From Streptomyces iranensis (lineage in GTDB: Bacteria; Actinomycetota; Actinomycetes; Streptomycetales; Streptomycetaceae), in contig NZ_JAGGLR010000001.1 of the NCBI RefSeq assembly GCF_017874715.1, positions 620,001-684,000 of the forward strand: DNA of 64,000 bases, in the 5' to 3' direction. The notes below the pieces were generated by a model. The model saw only the letters and a program-made list of their open reading frames with translations. It did not search any database and had not been told where the DNA came from. Both the position numbers and the translations under genes were made by a program. This document shows positions 42,544 to 51,800 of this stretch, piece by piece (within the stretch, counting starts at the first letter, position 1; every line of letters begins with the position of its first letter).

Positions 42544-43721
42544 CGCCGACCGGCCTTCCGGGCTTCAGCCTTGGCCTCCTTGAGGACCTCGCTCACCAGC
42601 AAGACCGTCAGATTCGGCAGTAGTTCGACCAGCTCGTCACGCTGCGCCTCGCCCCGGTAGTCGGGAATGACGATGGTGCGAGCCGCCGGTGGCTTCCTGC
42701 GCAACCGGTCGGCCAGCGACACTGCGCACCCGTAGTCCTTCACATCGATCCGCAGCTCCCAGCCTGTCGCGGGGACTCGGACCAGCAGGTCGTAACGGTC
42801 CTTGCCCGGCCACAGTTCGACCTCGACACCCTGGTCCTTGAGCGCCTCCAGCCGCTCGAAGAGGTAGATCTCGGACACCCCGGAGATGACGATGTGTCGC
42901 CACACCGCGGTCTCCACGCACATGCTGCGCATCAGGCCCTCCCGGTGAAAGGGCCGGGCCGCCGGCTGCCGCGGCACGCCGCCGTCCCGCCGCTGCAGCA
43001 GCGGACGCCCCTTCGCGGAGTGGGCGCGCACGAAGTACGCCGCGTTGTGCAGGGGAAAGCGGCAGCGCACCTCCGAGCCGTCGACATGCATCGGCCACTG
43101 ACACACCGGGCACGGCCACCAGAATTTCCCCCGGAACACCTGATCCGCCGGGATCGGCACGTAGCGCACGGACTTACGCATGCCGACGGCCTGGCTGAAC
43201 AGCTCCGCCAACTGCCGCTCACCGCCCGCGGGCTGCTTGACCACGAAGTACCGGTGAGCGGTGTACTCCTCCTCGCTGGCCCCCTCATTGATCTGCTGGA
43301 ACGCCTCACGCTCCACCAGCTCTCCGTGCATCCACGCCCACGTGGGCAGCCAGCGGCGCGCCGGATCCACACCCCCGCTGAGCAACTCGACAATGTCCTC
43401 GCAGCCTTCGGCGTACACGTCGTCGCTGAGCTCACCGCCGTCGAGAACCGTCAGTGAGCCCATCCCGCTGTCGGCGAAGAGGCCGGGAGCGATCTGGGAG
43501 AGGGGACGGTGCAACGCCTCGATGAGCGTCGTCGGCGTATTCGGTCCCCGGCCCGGGCCGCACACGGACATGACGACCCCTGTCATGCGGGCGATCTCCC
43601 GGCGGGCGGCCGGCTCCTCATAGCGGCAGGTGTGCGCATACCCCGCACGGACCGCCGCACTGACCAGCACCCGGCGGTGATACTGCAAAACGTCAGACGA
43701 CAGGGTCATCCAGCTCTCCAT
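42540..43721 (-). CDS. PD-(D/E)xK nuclease of the pPIWI-RE island
   Basis: ATG 43721 gives 393 residues; ATG 43709 (MTLSSDVLQY) has the better ribosome site (GGAGAG). The N-terminal domain of about 195 residues is island-specific. A zinc-binding part has CPVC (204-207) and Cys220. The C-terminal nuclease core reads RYDLLVRVPATGWELRIDVK, with Asp311 and Asp326-x-Lys328 as catalytic residues. It is the first gene of the three-gene operon and would be the cutting component. Upstream a TAATGAT element (about 43727-43733) is a possible -10 box. Confidence 0.8.
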   Translation of the reverse strand: MESWMTLSSDVLQYHRRVLVSAAVRAGYAHTCRYEEPAARREIARMTGVVMSVCGPGRGPNTPTTLIEALHRPLSQIAPGLFADSGMGSLTVLDGGELSDDVYAEGCEDIVELLSGGVDPARRWLPTWAWMHGELVEREAFQQINEGASEEEYTAHRYFVVKQPAGGERQLAELFSQAVGMRKSVRYVPIPADQVFRGKFWWPCPVCQWPMHVDGSEVRCRFPLHNAAYFVRAHSAKGRPLLQRRDGGVPRQPAARPFHREGLMRSMCVETAVWRHIVISGVSEIYLFERLEALKDQGVEVELWPGKDRYDLLVRVPATGWELRIDVKDYGCAVSLADRLRRKPPAARTIVIPDYRGEAQRDELVELLPNLTVLLVSEVLKEAKAEARKAGRR

Positions 43722-43902
43722 CTCACATCATTAAGTGACCACGACAGAGCTCTCTGCGATGACTGGATGATGCCAGCAGACCGACACTGCCCCACGGAGC
43801 CACGACACGCCGTATCTGGTCCTGACCTGCAACAACTGCGCCGTGACGGCGCATCCGGCCCCATTGAAGTTCATCAGAATCAGTGAGCGACGCTACGTCG
43901 AG

Positions 43903-43931
43903 TTGACAGTCTGCGCGGCGAGGTAAAGACA
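43903..43931 (+). promoter_or_regulatory. Weak promoter candidate before the acetyltransferase remnant
   Basis: TTGACA at 43903-43908 is a consensus -35 box. TAAAGA at 43924-43929 could be a -10 box but with a short 15-base spacer. It lies 76 bases before the remnant's start in the 285-base divergent gap 43722-44006, which holds no other gene I can support. Confidence 0.25.
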
Positions 43932-44006
43932 CAGGAGCAGTGGCGCACTGGTGCGCAGCACGGCCTGTCTGCCGCGCCCCGGGAAGACCGTCTGAGCCTT
44001 AACGGC

Positions 44007-44548
44007 ATGACGATGAACACCGTGTCCTTGACGCACCACGACGGTGAGGAAGCCTCTGCGCTGTTGGAGGAGCTATGTGACGCGTACGGGGCGTAGCCGG
44101 GCGAGGAGAAGACGGCCGCATTCCGCCAACGGGCGGAGAAGCAGTTCACGCGGTCTGGATTCACCCTGGTGGTTGCGCGGGCTGAGGGTCGGCTCGTCGG
44201 GTTCGTGTTCGGCTACACCCTGGCGGCCGGGGATACGCACTGGTGGGGAGGGGTCGAGCCGGAGCCCTCGGCGGAATTCCTGGAGGAGTCGAGGTCGCGG
44301 ACGCGGGTGCTGTCGGAGATCGAGGTGCGGCGGGCGTGGCAGGGGAAGGGCGTGGGCCGGGCGCTGCATGACGCGGTGCTCGGCGCTCGGAGCGAGGAGC
44401 GGGCAACGTTCGCGACGGGCCCGGACGCTCCGGCGCAGAAGGTGTACACCGGCGGGGGTGGCAGCTGGTCGGCCGGATTCCCGGGGATGACGGCGACTAT
44501 TACTCGGCCTACGACTTGTTCGTGCTGGAGCTGCCGGTCAGCCGGTAG
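44007..44548 (+). pseudogene. GNAT acetyltransferase, broken by an amber stop and a frameshift
   Basis: From ATG 44007 (MTMNTVSLTHHDGEEASALL) the frame meets TAG at 44094-44096, then continues as PGEEKTAAFRQRAEKQF and the GNAT core VARAEGRLVGFVFGYTL ... VLSEIEVRRAWQGKGVGRAL, where RRAWQGKGVGRA is the acetyl-CoA loop. Near 44451-44458 one base has been lost; restoring it gives QLVGRIPGDDGDYYSAYDLF through VLELPVSR and a stop at 44548. The stop probably replaced a Glu or similar codon. A shorter product from GTG 44169 would still lack the C-terminus. Confidence 0.7.
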
Positions 44549-44880
44549 TGGGCCAGGAGGTCGTCGAGCTTGCGGACGGCCCGGTTGCGCTGCCAGGGCG
44601 TTAGAGCCGTTCGAAGGTCGGCGATGCGCTTGGTGATGCGTGGGGAGCGGTTGAAGCTGGAAATACGGGCGATGGCGCTGGCCTCGACGATATCGCCTTG
44701 CTGGCCGCCGATGCTGGACCGCCAACTGGCCGTCGCGGTGCTCGGCGAGCCGCGGCCGAACATCATCGACCTCTTGCCAAGCCGGACGAACGCACCCTTA
44801 AGCCATTCCGCTCCCTCGGCTGCGGTGAGGACCCAAGCCTCCGACGGGTGGTAGCTGGTGGCGGGCCTGTCGTCAACCAT
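44509..44880 (-). CDS. Hypothetical protein, 123 residues
   Basis: ATG 44880 starts a frame (MVDDRPATSYHPSEAWVLTA ... LKGAFVRLGKRSMMFGRG ... WQRNRAVRKLDDLLAHYRLT) with natural composition. Its 3' end overlaps the end of the broken acetyltransferase, convergent with it. It is basic and partly helical. No family is recognised. The 244 bases upstream to the next plus-strand gene show nothing else. Confidence 0.45.
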   Translation of the reverse strand: MVDDRPATSYHPSEAWVLTAAEGAEWLKGAFVRLGKRSMMFGRGSPSTATASWRSSIGGQQGDIVEASAIARISSFNRSPRITKRIADLRTALTPWQRNRAVRKLDDLLAHYRLTGSSSTNKS

Positions 44881-45124
44881 GGTGACTGCCTGGGGCAGGC
44901 GGAGGAGGTCTCTCCGGACGGCACTCCGTCAGTGGGAGAGCAGCCGTATTTTACGCGCCACCTACCACAAAGCAAGCCGATTCCGGGACCGGAACCCCTC
45001 GAACGGGACAGCGCTGTCGCTCCCACTCGGCAATGCGCGTACTACCGAAGAGGAGGCCCCAAGCCGCTGGGTTCAAGCCCGGACGCAGTGCCACACCCGA
45101 CTCCCTCGATGGAGGAGACAGAGC

Positions 45125-45703
45125 ATGAAGAAGCCCGTACCAACGACGCCCGACGACGGCGGCCCCGAGGACCACGCCACCCAGCCCCTCGGGAGCGTCG
45201 GCCAGGCCGCCCGGCTCCAGTCCGTCCCCGCATCCCTCTCCAACAGCGAGCCCGCCAAGGCATCGTCCGCTGTCCGGCGCACATTCACCTTCACCAGCGC
45301 CGTCACCGGTGAGAAGGTGACCGCGACCTGCATGCCCGGCTGCACGATCGACCACGAGGCGGACAGCGACACCCAGCACCCGCACGACATCTACTGCCAC
45401 ATCCCCGGCCCAGCCAGCGAGCTGCCCCTCTTCGGCCCGCTGTGCGACACGGGCAGCCCGGAGGACTTCCGCTTCCTCAGCTGGCAGATCCAGTCCCATC
45501 CCTTCTCGGGACGGCCAGCGGAACGGCTGCCTTTCGTCGCCATTGAGGCCATCGACGACCACTACATCGAGTACCTCGACCCGGACACGCTGGAGATGGT
45601 CATCAGCCGCCTGCAGCAGCAGGTCAACTCCCTGCGCGAGGCCCACGTACAGCTCGTCAACCTCCGCACCGCGTACCTCAACCCACCGGAGGTGGCGGCA
45701 TGA
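45125..45703 (+). CDS. DUF6907-like hypothetical protein
   Basis: ATG 45125 follows GGAGGAGACAG. The product has 192 residues. A disordered N-terminus of about 50 residues leads to FTFTSAVTGEKVTATCMPGC and TIDHEADSDTQHPHDIYCHI, the Cys-x3-Cys/His pattern I associate with DUF6907, then a helical C-terminus with a short coiled coil (LEMVISRLQQQVNSLREAHV). These proteins accompany regulators and defence genes in streptomycetes; the role is unknown. It starts a three-gene run with ATGA overlaps. Confidence 0.65.
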   Translation: MKKPVPTTPDDGGPEDHATQPLGSVGQAARLQSVPASLSNSEPAKASSAVRRTFTFTSAVTGEKVTATCMPGCTIDHEADSDTQHPHDIYCHIPGPASELPLFGPLCDTGSPEDFRFLSWQIQSHPFSGRPAERLPFVAIEAIDDHYIEYLDPDTLEMVISRLQQQVNSLREAHVQLVNLRTAYLNPPEVAA

Positions 45704-45906
45704 ATACCACGACCACCACTGAACGTGCCATCGCCATGGTGGAGGCATTCCGCACCATGATGCGGGAACTCGGCTCGTGTTCCCCGGCCGTGGAGAAGTT
45801 CGCAGACTGGGCCATCGTCCGCATCATCGCCTGCTGGTCCCCGAAAATGGCCGTGGAGACGGCGATGCGCAACGTGCTCATCGGTCAGGCGGGAGTGACG
45901 GTATGA
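45700..45906 (+). CDS. Small helical hypothetical protein, 68 residues
   Basis: ATG 45700 and the next gene's ATG 45903 both overlap stops by ATGA, so this gene is translationally linked on both sides. The product is a single helical domain (AIAMVEAFRTMMRELGSCSP ... WAIVRIIACWSPKMAVETAM). No membrane segment or motif is clear. Confidence 0.55.
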   Translation: MNTTTTTERAIAMVEAFRTMMRELGSCSPAVEKFADWAIVRIIACWSPKMAVETAMRNVLIGQAGVTV

Positions 45907-46325
45907 CGACGTTGACCACGCGCGCTGGCTTCGACGCCTTCCGCGCCCGCATGTGCGACTACTTCGGACCACTGCTCGACGAGCTGGGCAACCAGCACCT
46001 CCACGTCGAACAGGCCCCGCTCGGCCCGGATGAGTACTTCAGTCACCGACTCGACAGCGATGGCCACCACATCGTGTACGACCCGCGGCAGATCAGCGGG
46101 CTCATGGTGCGCCAGTTCCTCGGCATCTTCGCCACCTTCACCGAGGACCCGATACGCGACGGCGTCCGCGACGCCTACTACGAGGCGGAAGCGGCTGGTG
46201 CACGGGAAATCTGGGAGATCGTCCTCAGTGAGATCGACCGCACCCAGGACCCCGAGGGTGTGATGGACCAAGTGCTGGACCTGCTCCAACAAACTCGCGC
46301 GAAGAGTGCGGCGACAGCCGCGTGA
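45903..46325 (+). CDS. Hypothetical protein, 140 residues
   Basis: This acidic, soluble, mainly helical protein (MTTLTTRAGFDAFRARMCDY ... YFSHRLDSDGHHIVYDPRQI ... IVLSEIDRTQDPEGVMDQVL) ends the small three-gene plus-strand operon and is followed by a hairpin. The neighbouring minus-strand DISARM-like operon converges on it. No family is recognised. Confidence 0.55.
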   Translation: MTTLTTRAGFDAFRARMCDYFGPLLDELGNQHLHVEQAPLGPDEYFSHRLDSDGHHIVYDPRQISGLMVRQFLGIFATFTEDPIRDGVRDAYYEAEAAGAREIWEIVLSEIDRTQDPEGVMDQVLDLLQQTRAKSAATAA

Positions 46326-46419
46326 GCACGACCGCAAAGGCTGCGATGGGCGGAGGCGCACAGAGCAGGACGGCCAGGTCTCGCCGCGTGCCCCCTGCGG
46401 AGAACAGCCGTCGACCCTA

Positions 46420-46446
46420 CCGCAGTAGATGCCGGATTTACTGCGG
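46420..46446. terminator. Hairpin between convergent operons
   Basis: CCGCAGTA (46420-46427) and TACTGCGG (46439-46446) form an 8-bp perfect stem with an 11-base loop, 94 bases after the plus-strand stop and 94 bases from the UvrD-type stop. A bidirectional terminator is likely. Confidence 0.45.
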
Positions 46447-46540
46447 CAGGGCTGGAAGGAAGGGGCAGGGGGACCTGACGATCGAACCTCATCCAAGCCG
46501 TCCTCACCCTGCATCGCAGCGGCACTGAGCCGGTCCCGGC

Positions 46541-48850
46541 CTACGAGGGTAGGAACGGGCTAGGTTTGCCGTGCCAAGAGATGCGCAACGCGTCGCGGGC
46601 TCGCGTGGTGGCGACGAAGAGCTGATTGCGGCTCTTCTTGAGTTCGCGTTCGTAGCGGTTGGGGTCTGTCGTCGCGTACTTCTCGATGAGGGTGGCGCGC
46701 GGGAGGATGCCATCGCTCGCGCCGACGACCGCGAGCTTCTGGTATTCGAGCCCCTTGAAGCGGTGCATCGTGCCGATGTGAACCTCGCCGCCGCCCTGTG
46801 GGCCGTCCTTGGTGAGGGTCGCCGTGGTGATGCCGTGCTTCATCTCCAGGTCTGCGGCGACGCGGCCGGCCATCTCGCCGTCGGCGACGCAGACGGCCAT
46901 GGTGCCGCTCGGGTCGCGTACGGTGCCGTCCTCGGCGGGCTGGGTGATGTCCGCGCGCCACTGCTCAAGGGCCTCGGCGAGCTGGGTGATTTCATCGGTC
47001 CAGTCGGCGCAGGCAACGTACTCGGGGACCGGGCCACGCAGCAGGGAGTGGTAGCCCTCGAGGGTGTCGGTGCCGTCGTCGAGGTCGTCATAGGTGGCCC
47101 CACGGACGACCTTGGCGGCCTGGTCGAGGATCTCCTGGGTGGTGCGGTAGCTGAGCGTCAGCTTCGCCGAGCGTCCGCGGATGTTGATGCCGACGGTAGA
47201 AAGGGTGACCTGCCGGTCGTAGATCCGCTGGTGGGTGTCACTGGCGATGAACAGGTCGCCCGCGCCGGGCGCGACCATGGCGCGCAGCATCTTCCAGTGG
47301 GCGGGGCTGAGGTCCTGGGCCTCGTCAACGACGATGTGCTGATAGCGATGACGCACGTAGCGCATCGCGGAGCTGTTGTCGTCGAGGTGGACCAGGTCGC
47401 CGCCGCCGATGTCCTCCTTGCGCTCGGCGCGGATCTGGATCTTACGAGCGCGCTCCATCTCGTAGCGGGCCGCGCGTTCGGCGGCCTGGGCCCAGGTCTC
47501 CCGGCCCAGGCCGTTGAGGCGCAGGGTGAACTGGTCGAGCAGCTTCCAAATGGCGGCGCGTTCGGGGCGGTTGAGGGCTCGGCCCATGCCGGCGCGGCGG
47601 GCCTTGAAGTAGTCCTGGCGGGTGGCGAGGGACTGGCCGAGGATGATCTGTTCCCATTCGTCGAAGAGGAACTCGGCGTCCCAGCGCTGCTCGTCGTGTT
47701 CGAAGAGGACTTCGCGCAGTACGTCCAGGGCCCGGTCGTCGGTGATCAGGCTGCGTTGCGAGCCGGGCGAGGTGTTCTCGTTGAGGACGCTCTGGGCGAG
47801 CTGGTCGATGTGCTTGATGTCGATACGGCCGAGCAGTGTCGGGTCCATGAGCGAGGTGAGCCGGGAGCGCAGGTCGGCGGTGAGGTTCTTGGTGTACGTG
47901 GTCAGCAGGATCGGCTTGCCGTGGCCGGGCGGCAGGGCGGCGGCGAGGCGGGCGACGCGGTGCAGGGCGACGATGGTCTTGCCGGTGCCGGGGCCGCCGC
48001 TGACACGGGCGGGGCCGCTGTAGTTCCGTTCGACGATCTTGCGCTGGGTGGGGTGGAGGTAGACCTTCCAGGCGCGGAAGTCGCCCTCAGCCAGGACGTT
48101 GCGGATGTCGTCGTCGACCGTGGTGACCGCGGTACGGGTGAGGGCCGCCGCCATATCGTTCTCGAAGCCCGGTTCGAGCTCGGTGGAGGCAGGCTGGGTG
48201 ATTTCGCGTTCGACCTCGTCGGCGGACATGCCGGAGCCGAGGCCGGTGAGGACCTCGGCGGTCAGGCGCGGGGCGCCGGCGATGAGCTGGTCGAGCTCCT
48301 CGTCGGTCGTGACGGTGAGGGCGAGGTCGATGAGGGCTTCGGCGATACCGAGCCGACGCAGGTCCTCGGGGGTGCAGCCGGCGAGGAGCGGTTCGGCGGG
48401 GACAGCCGGTTGCCGCGCCACGTTGGGTGCGGGCGTGGGTTCGGCCGGTGCGGTGTGCTCATCCGGGGCCGGAGTGAGCTGGAGTCCCGCGCGCTGGAGG
48501 ACGCTCTGGCCGACGACGCCGAGGTCGACGAACTCGATCTCGCCGGTGATCCGGTTGATGGCGACGGTGAGTTCTTCGTAGACGTCCTTGCGGTGGCGGA
48601 CGGCAACGATCAGCCACTGCTGGATGCCATCGGCACCGACACCCGCCCGGGCGAGAAGTGCCCGGTACGAACGGTCGATCTTGGCGCGGGAGATCCGGCC
48701 GTCGCCCTTGAGGGGCCTGAGGTCGAGGCTGGGGTGATTGGGGTCAAGGCGGAACTGGTGACAGAAGTCATAGAACTTCGTCTTGACCGACGAGTCCATC
48801 TTGTAGAGCTCGTTTTCGGCCTTCTGGTACAGGCTGAGGCGTGCGGTCAT
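46541..48850 (-). CDS. UvrD/Rep-type (SF1) helicase with a RelE-like N-terminal domain
   Basis: ATG 48850 overlaps the stop of the giant helicase gene (ATGA); longer frames are not supported. The product has 769 residues. Residues 1-95 (LSLYQKAENELYKMDSSVKT, then GRISRAKIDRSYRALLARAG and WLIVAVRHRKDVYEELTVAI) have the RelE/ParE toxin pattern. The helicase has Walker A GGPGTGKT (285-292), Walker B IVVDEAQDLS, motif III-like LFIASDTHQRIYD and the late motif FKGLEYQKLAVVG. It would be a 3'-5' translocase. The toxin-like domain may be a nucleic-acid-binding or cutting module. It takes the place of the last gene of a DISARM-like operon. Confidence 0.8.
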   Translation of the reverse strand: MTARLSLYQKAENELYKMDSSVKTKFYDFCHQFRLDPNHPSLDLRPLKGDGRISRAKIDRSYRALLARAGVGADGIQQWLIVAVRHRKDVYEELTVAINRITGEIEFVDLGVVGQSVLQRAGLQLTPAPDEHTAPAEPTPAPNVARQPAVPAEPLLAGCTPEDLRRLGIAEALIDLALTVTTDEELDQLIAGAPRLTAEVLTGLGSGMSADEVEREITQPASTELEPGFENDMAAALTRTAVTTVDDDIRNVLAEGDFRAWKVYLHPTQRKIVERNYSGPARVSGGPGTGKTIVALHRVARLAAALPPGHGKPILLTTYTKNLTADLRSRLTSLMDPTLLGRIDIKHIDQLAQSVLNENTSPGSQRSLITDDRALDVLREVLFEHDEQRWDAEFLFDEWEQIILGQSLATRQDYFKARRAGMGRALNRPERAAIWKLLDQFTLRLNGLGRETWAQAAERAARYEMERARKIQIRAERKEDIGGGDLVHLDDNSSAMRYVRHRYQHIVVDEAQDLSPAHWKMLRAMVAPGAGDLFIASDTHQRIYDRQVTLSTVGINIRGRSAKLTLSYRTTQEILDQAAKVVRGATYDDLDDGTDTLEGYHSLLRGPVPEYVACADWTDEITQLAEALEQWRADITQPAEDGTVRDPSGTMAVCVADGEMAGRVAADLEMKHGITTATLTKDGPQGGGEVHIGTMHRFKGLEYQKLAVVGASDGILPRATLIEKYATTDPNRYERELKKSRNQLFVATTRARDALRISWHGKPSPFLPS

Positions 48851-51800
48851 CGTGCGGCACTCTGTTCTTCGGAGTCGGGACGGGCGATCGCGTCGGGGAG
48901 CACGGTCAGGAGAGCGTCGAGATCGGCGAGCCAGTCGTCGGCCGAGCGAACGGTGAATCCGGCGTCCCGGTAGGCGCGCCAAGTCTTGTCGCTCTCCTCG
49001 TCCGCCTTGTCGTACGGCTCGGCCATGACGGCGATCCGCTGGTCGCCGTGGTCCCACGCGAAGTCGGCGAGCCAGCCGCGTTCGCCGAGCTCGTAGCCGT
49101 AAGCGGGGGCTTTCTTCCCACCGTTGGCCAAGGCGTGCGCGAGGCGGGTGAGGGGGGTGTCGGGTTCGTCCTCGTCGAGGAATTCGAGGATCTCCCGGTC
49201 CCACAGCAGGTCCCGCAGCGCCGCTTCGAGAGGAGTGTGGTTGGACACCTCCAAGGGCGTGGGCTGCGGTGCGGGTGTGCCAGTGCCGTACCGCACGACG
49301 AGGGACTCAAGTTCGCCGAGGCCGCCGAAGGCCTTGAGAACCGAGATGTCGAACCCCGCTGCGGTGGCGGTGGTCAGCTGAATGCCGTCGCCACCGTCGT
49401 GGGCGAGGAACTGCAGAACGTTGGACCACTGGAGCCAGGAGCGCCAGCGTGCCTTGTGTTCGGGCGTGCCGAGCTGGTCGCGTGCAGTGTCGTCGAGGCA
49501 GGCCAGGGCGGACCAGTGGCCGGTGGCTCCATCGACAAGGAAGGCGACGGGGAGACCGGACTGGTCGCAGGTCCGGAACAGATTGAGCGTGCCCGTGCCC
49601 TGGACGGGGGCCGGGTCGATGCCGTCGGTGTGGCCCCAGGCGTCGAGGAGGCGGTTGAGCGTCTGGCGGATCTGGTCGGGGGTGCCGTTGCCGACGAGGA
49701 TCTCCTTGTCGGTCCCGAGAAGTCCGCCAACCACAGCCGATGCCCGCCTACCCCAGACCGCGTCGTCCGGACTGCGCAGATACGCGAGGAGCATGGTCAT
49801 CGAGTCGGTGAAGGCGGTGGCGGCGAGGTCGTCGCCGCCACGATCGGCGTAGAGCTGCTTGGCCACGTCCTGGGCACTGCGCGGGTAGGGCGGCCACACC
49901 GGCTCGGCCGCCTCCCGCCCCGCGGCGGACTCCGCCGTGTTCGTCTGCCGCTCGAAGGCGTCCAGGTCGTCCCAGGTCAGTTGGAAGACTACGCGTCCCT
50001 CGGCCCGGAGCCGGTTGCGCTTGTCCGCGTCGCCGGCGAGCCGGTTGTGACGGCGAGTGGCGTGGTAGCGGTGTCCGTCGAGGTAGACGGTGATCTTCTG
50101 TTTGGGGCCGTCGATGCGTTCGAAGGTGAAGTCCGTACGGGTGAAAACCTCGTTGCGCTGGGTGGTCAGACGCCAGCCGTGCACGGTGCCGACCTCGTCG
50201 AGACGCAGGTAGGCGCTGTTGTCTCCGCTCTCTTCCAGGACGGCGTCACCCCGCTGTCCGGCCCACCCACGCAGGGCCTTGAGGAAGCGTGCCTCCAGGT
50301 CGGATTCGACCTGTCCGTCGAGACCGATCTGGTCGGTGTTACCGACAGACTTCGTGTCCCAGGCGTCGGTGTCGGTGCCCAGGAGTTCGTCGAGGATCTC
50401 CAGGGCCGCCTGGCGGGAGACACGCTCCATGTTCTGTTCGTCGGCGTAACGGTACAGACAGCGGTCGCAGGCCTGCCCGCCCTCTCCGTTGCAGGGGCAC
50501 TCCACGAGCAGCCGGCGCGCGCCGTCGAGCACCTGCCGGAAGGCCGCGGGGTCGGTGAGCCGGTCGAGGTAGCCGGTGCCGTGCGGGAGCCGGTCGTACA
50601 GGACCAAGAAGTGCCGCTTCTCCGCGGTGTCGCGGTCCGGCATGGTAGCGAGGGTGGTGTCGAGGTGCTGCGGGTCGCCGCCGAAGGCGTCGTCCACGCC
50701 CAGGCGCAGGGCCGCCTGGAAGGAGTGGACCTTCTCCTCGACGAGGACGGTCGCGGCGGGCAGCAGGATGCGCAGCGCTTCGGTCTCCAGCTCGTGGGCG
50801 AGCAGGACGGGTTCCTGGGATACGCCCTTCTTGCCTCGCCGCAGCGGGCACCAGGGGGTGTGGTGCTTGAGTTCGCGCTGGCGGTTGGCGGAGTTGTCGA
50901 CGGCGTCGCGGTCGTCGTCGAAGACCGGTCGGCCGTCAGCGCTCGCGGCCCCGCAGGCGGTGCACACATGGAAGGGGGCTATGCGCACAGGCCGCCCGGC
51001 GAGCTGGTCATTCTCCTGGGCACCGATGCTGAGCGGTCCGGCGTTGATATGGCGGATGACGGCCCGGCGGGTGTAGTCGACGCCGAAGATCTCTTTGGTG
51101 TGCCGCCAGGACTTGCCCTTGGCGAAGTGATCGGGGTTGATGTCGACCATGTCGACGACGGTGTAGAAGCGGCGATCGCGGTCGTCGCTTTCGTCGCCGA
51201 TTCTGGCGTCCTCGCGTTTGTCGCGAGCCGTAACGACACTGGGCTGGACGATCTGCCACAGGCTGCCGGAGTCGGCGATGCCCGCCTCCCCGCAGCGCGG
51301 GCAGGGCGTGATGTCGTTCTGGGCGTTCTCGGTGCGGACGTAGCCGCACGAAGGGCAGAAGCGCCAGTGGCGCCAGTCCCGGTCCCGGCCGGTGACGATG
51401 TCGATGCCGGTGATCCGGTGCTTGTAGCCCTCGGCGTAGAAGGTGTTGCCGGGGGCGAGTTCGGACAGGGCGAAGCCGCGAGGCCGCCCATAGGAGAACG
51501 ACTTCGATTTGTAGCGGACGCGTCCCTCGTCCATGGTGCCCTCCGGCCAGAAGACGGTGGCGTCGAGAGTGGTCGTGGCGTCGATGAGGGCGTAGTTGGG
51601 CAGCAGGCCGAGGTCGCACAGCACGGTCTGGGCGGGTTGGCGCTGACGCGCGGCGCCCTGCTTGGAGATGGCGCCCAGCTCGGCCTCCAGCTCCGCCTTC
51701 GTACGCGCCTGTTCGTCGTCGCCTTCCTTGAGTTCGTCGATCGCAGAGCGGATCGTACGGATACGGGTCCGCAGCTTCTGGTTCTCGCGCTCCCACTCCC

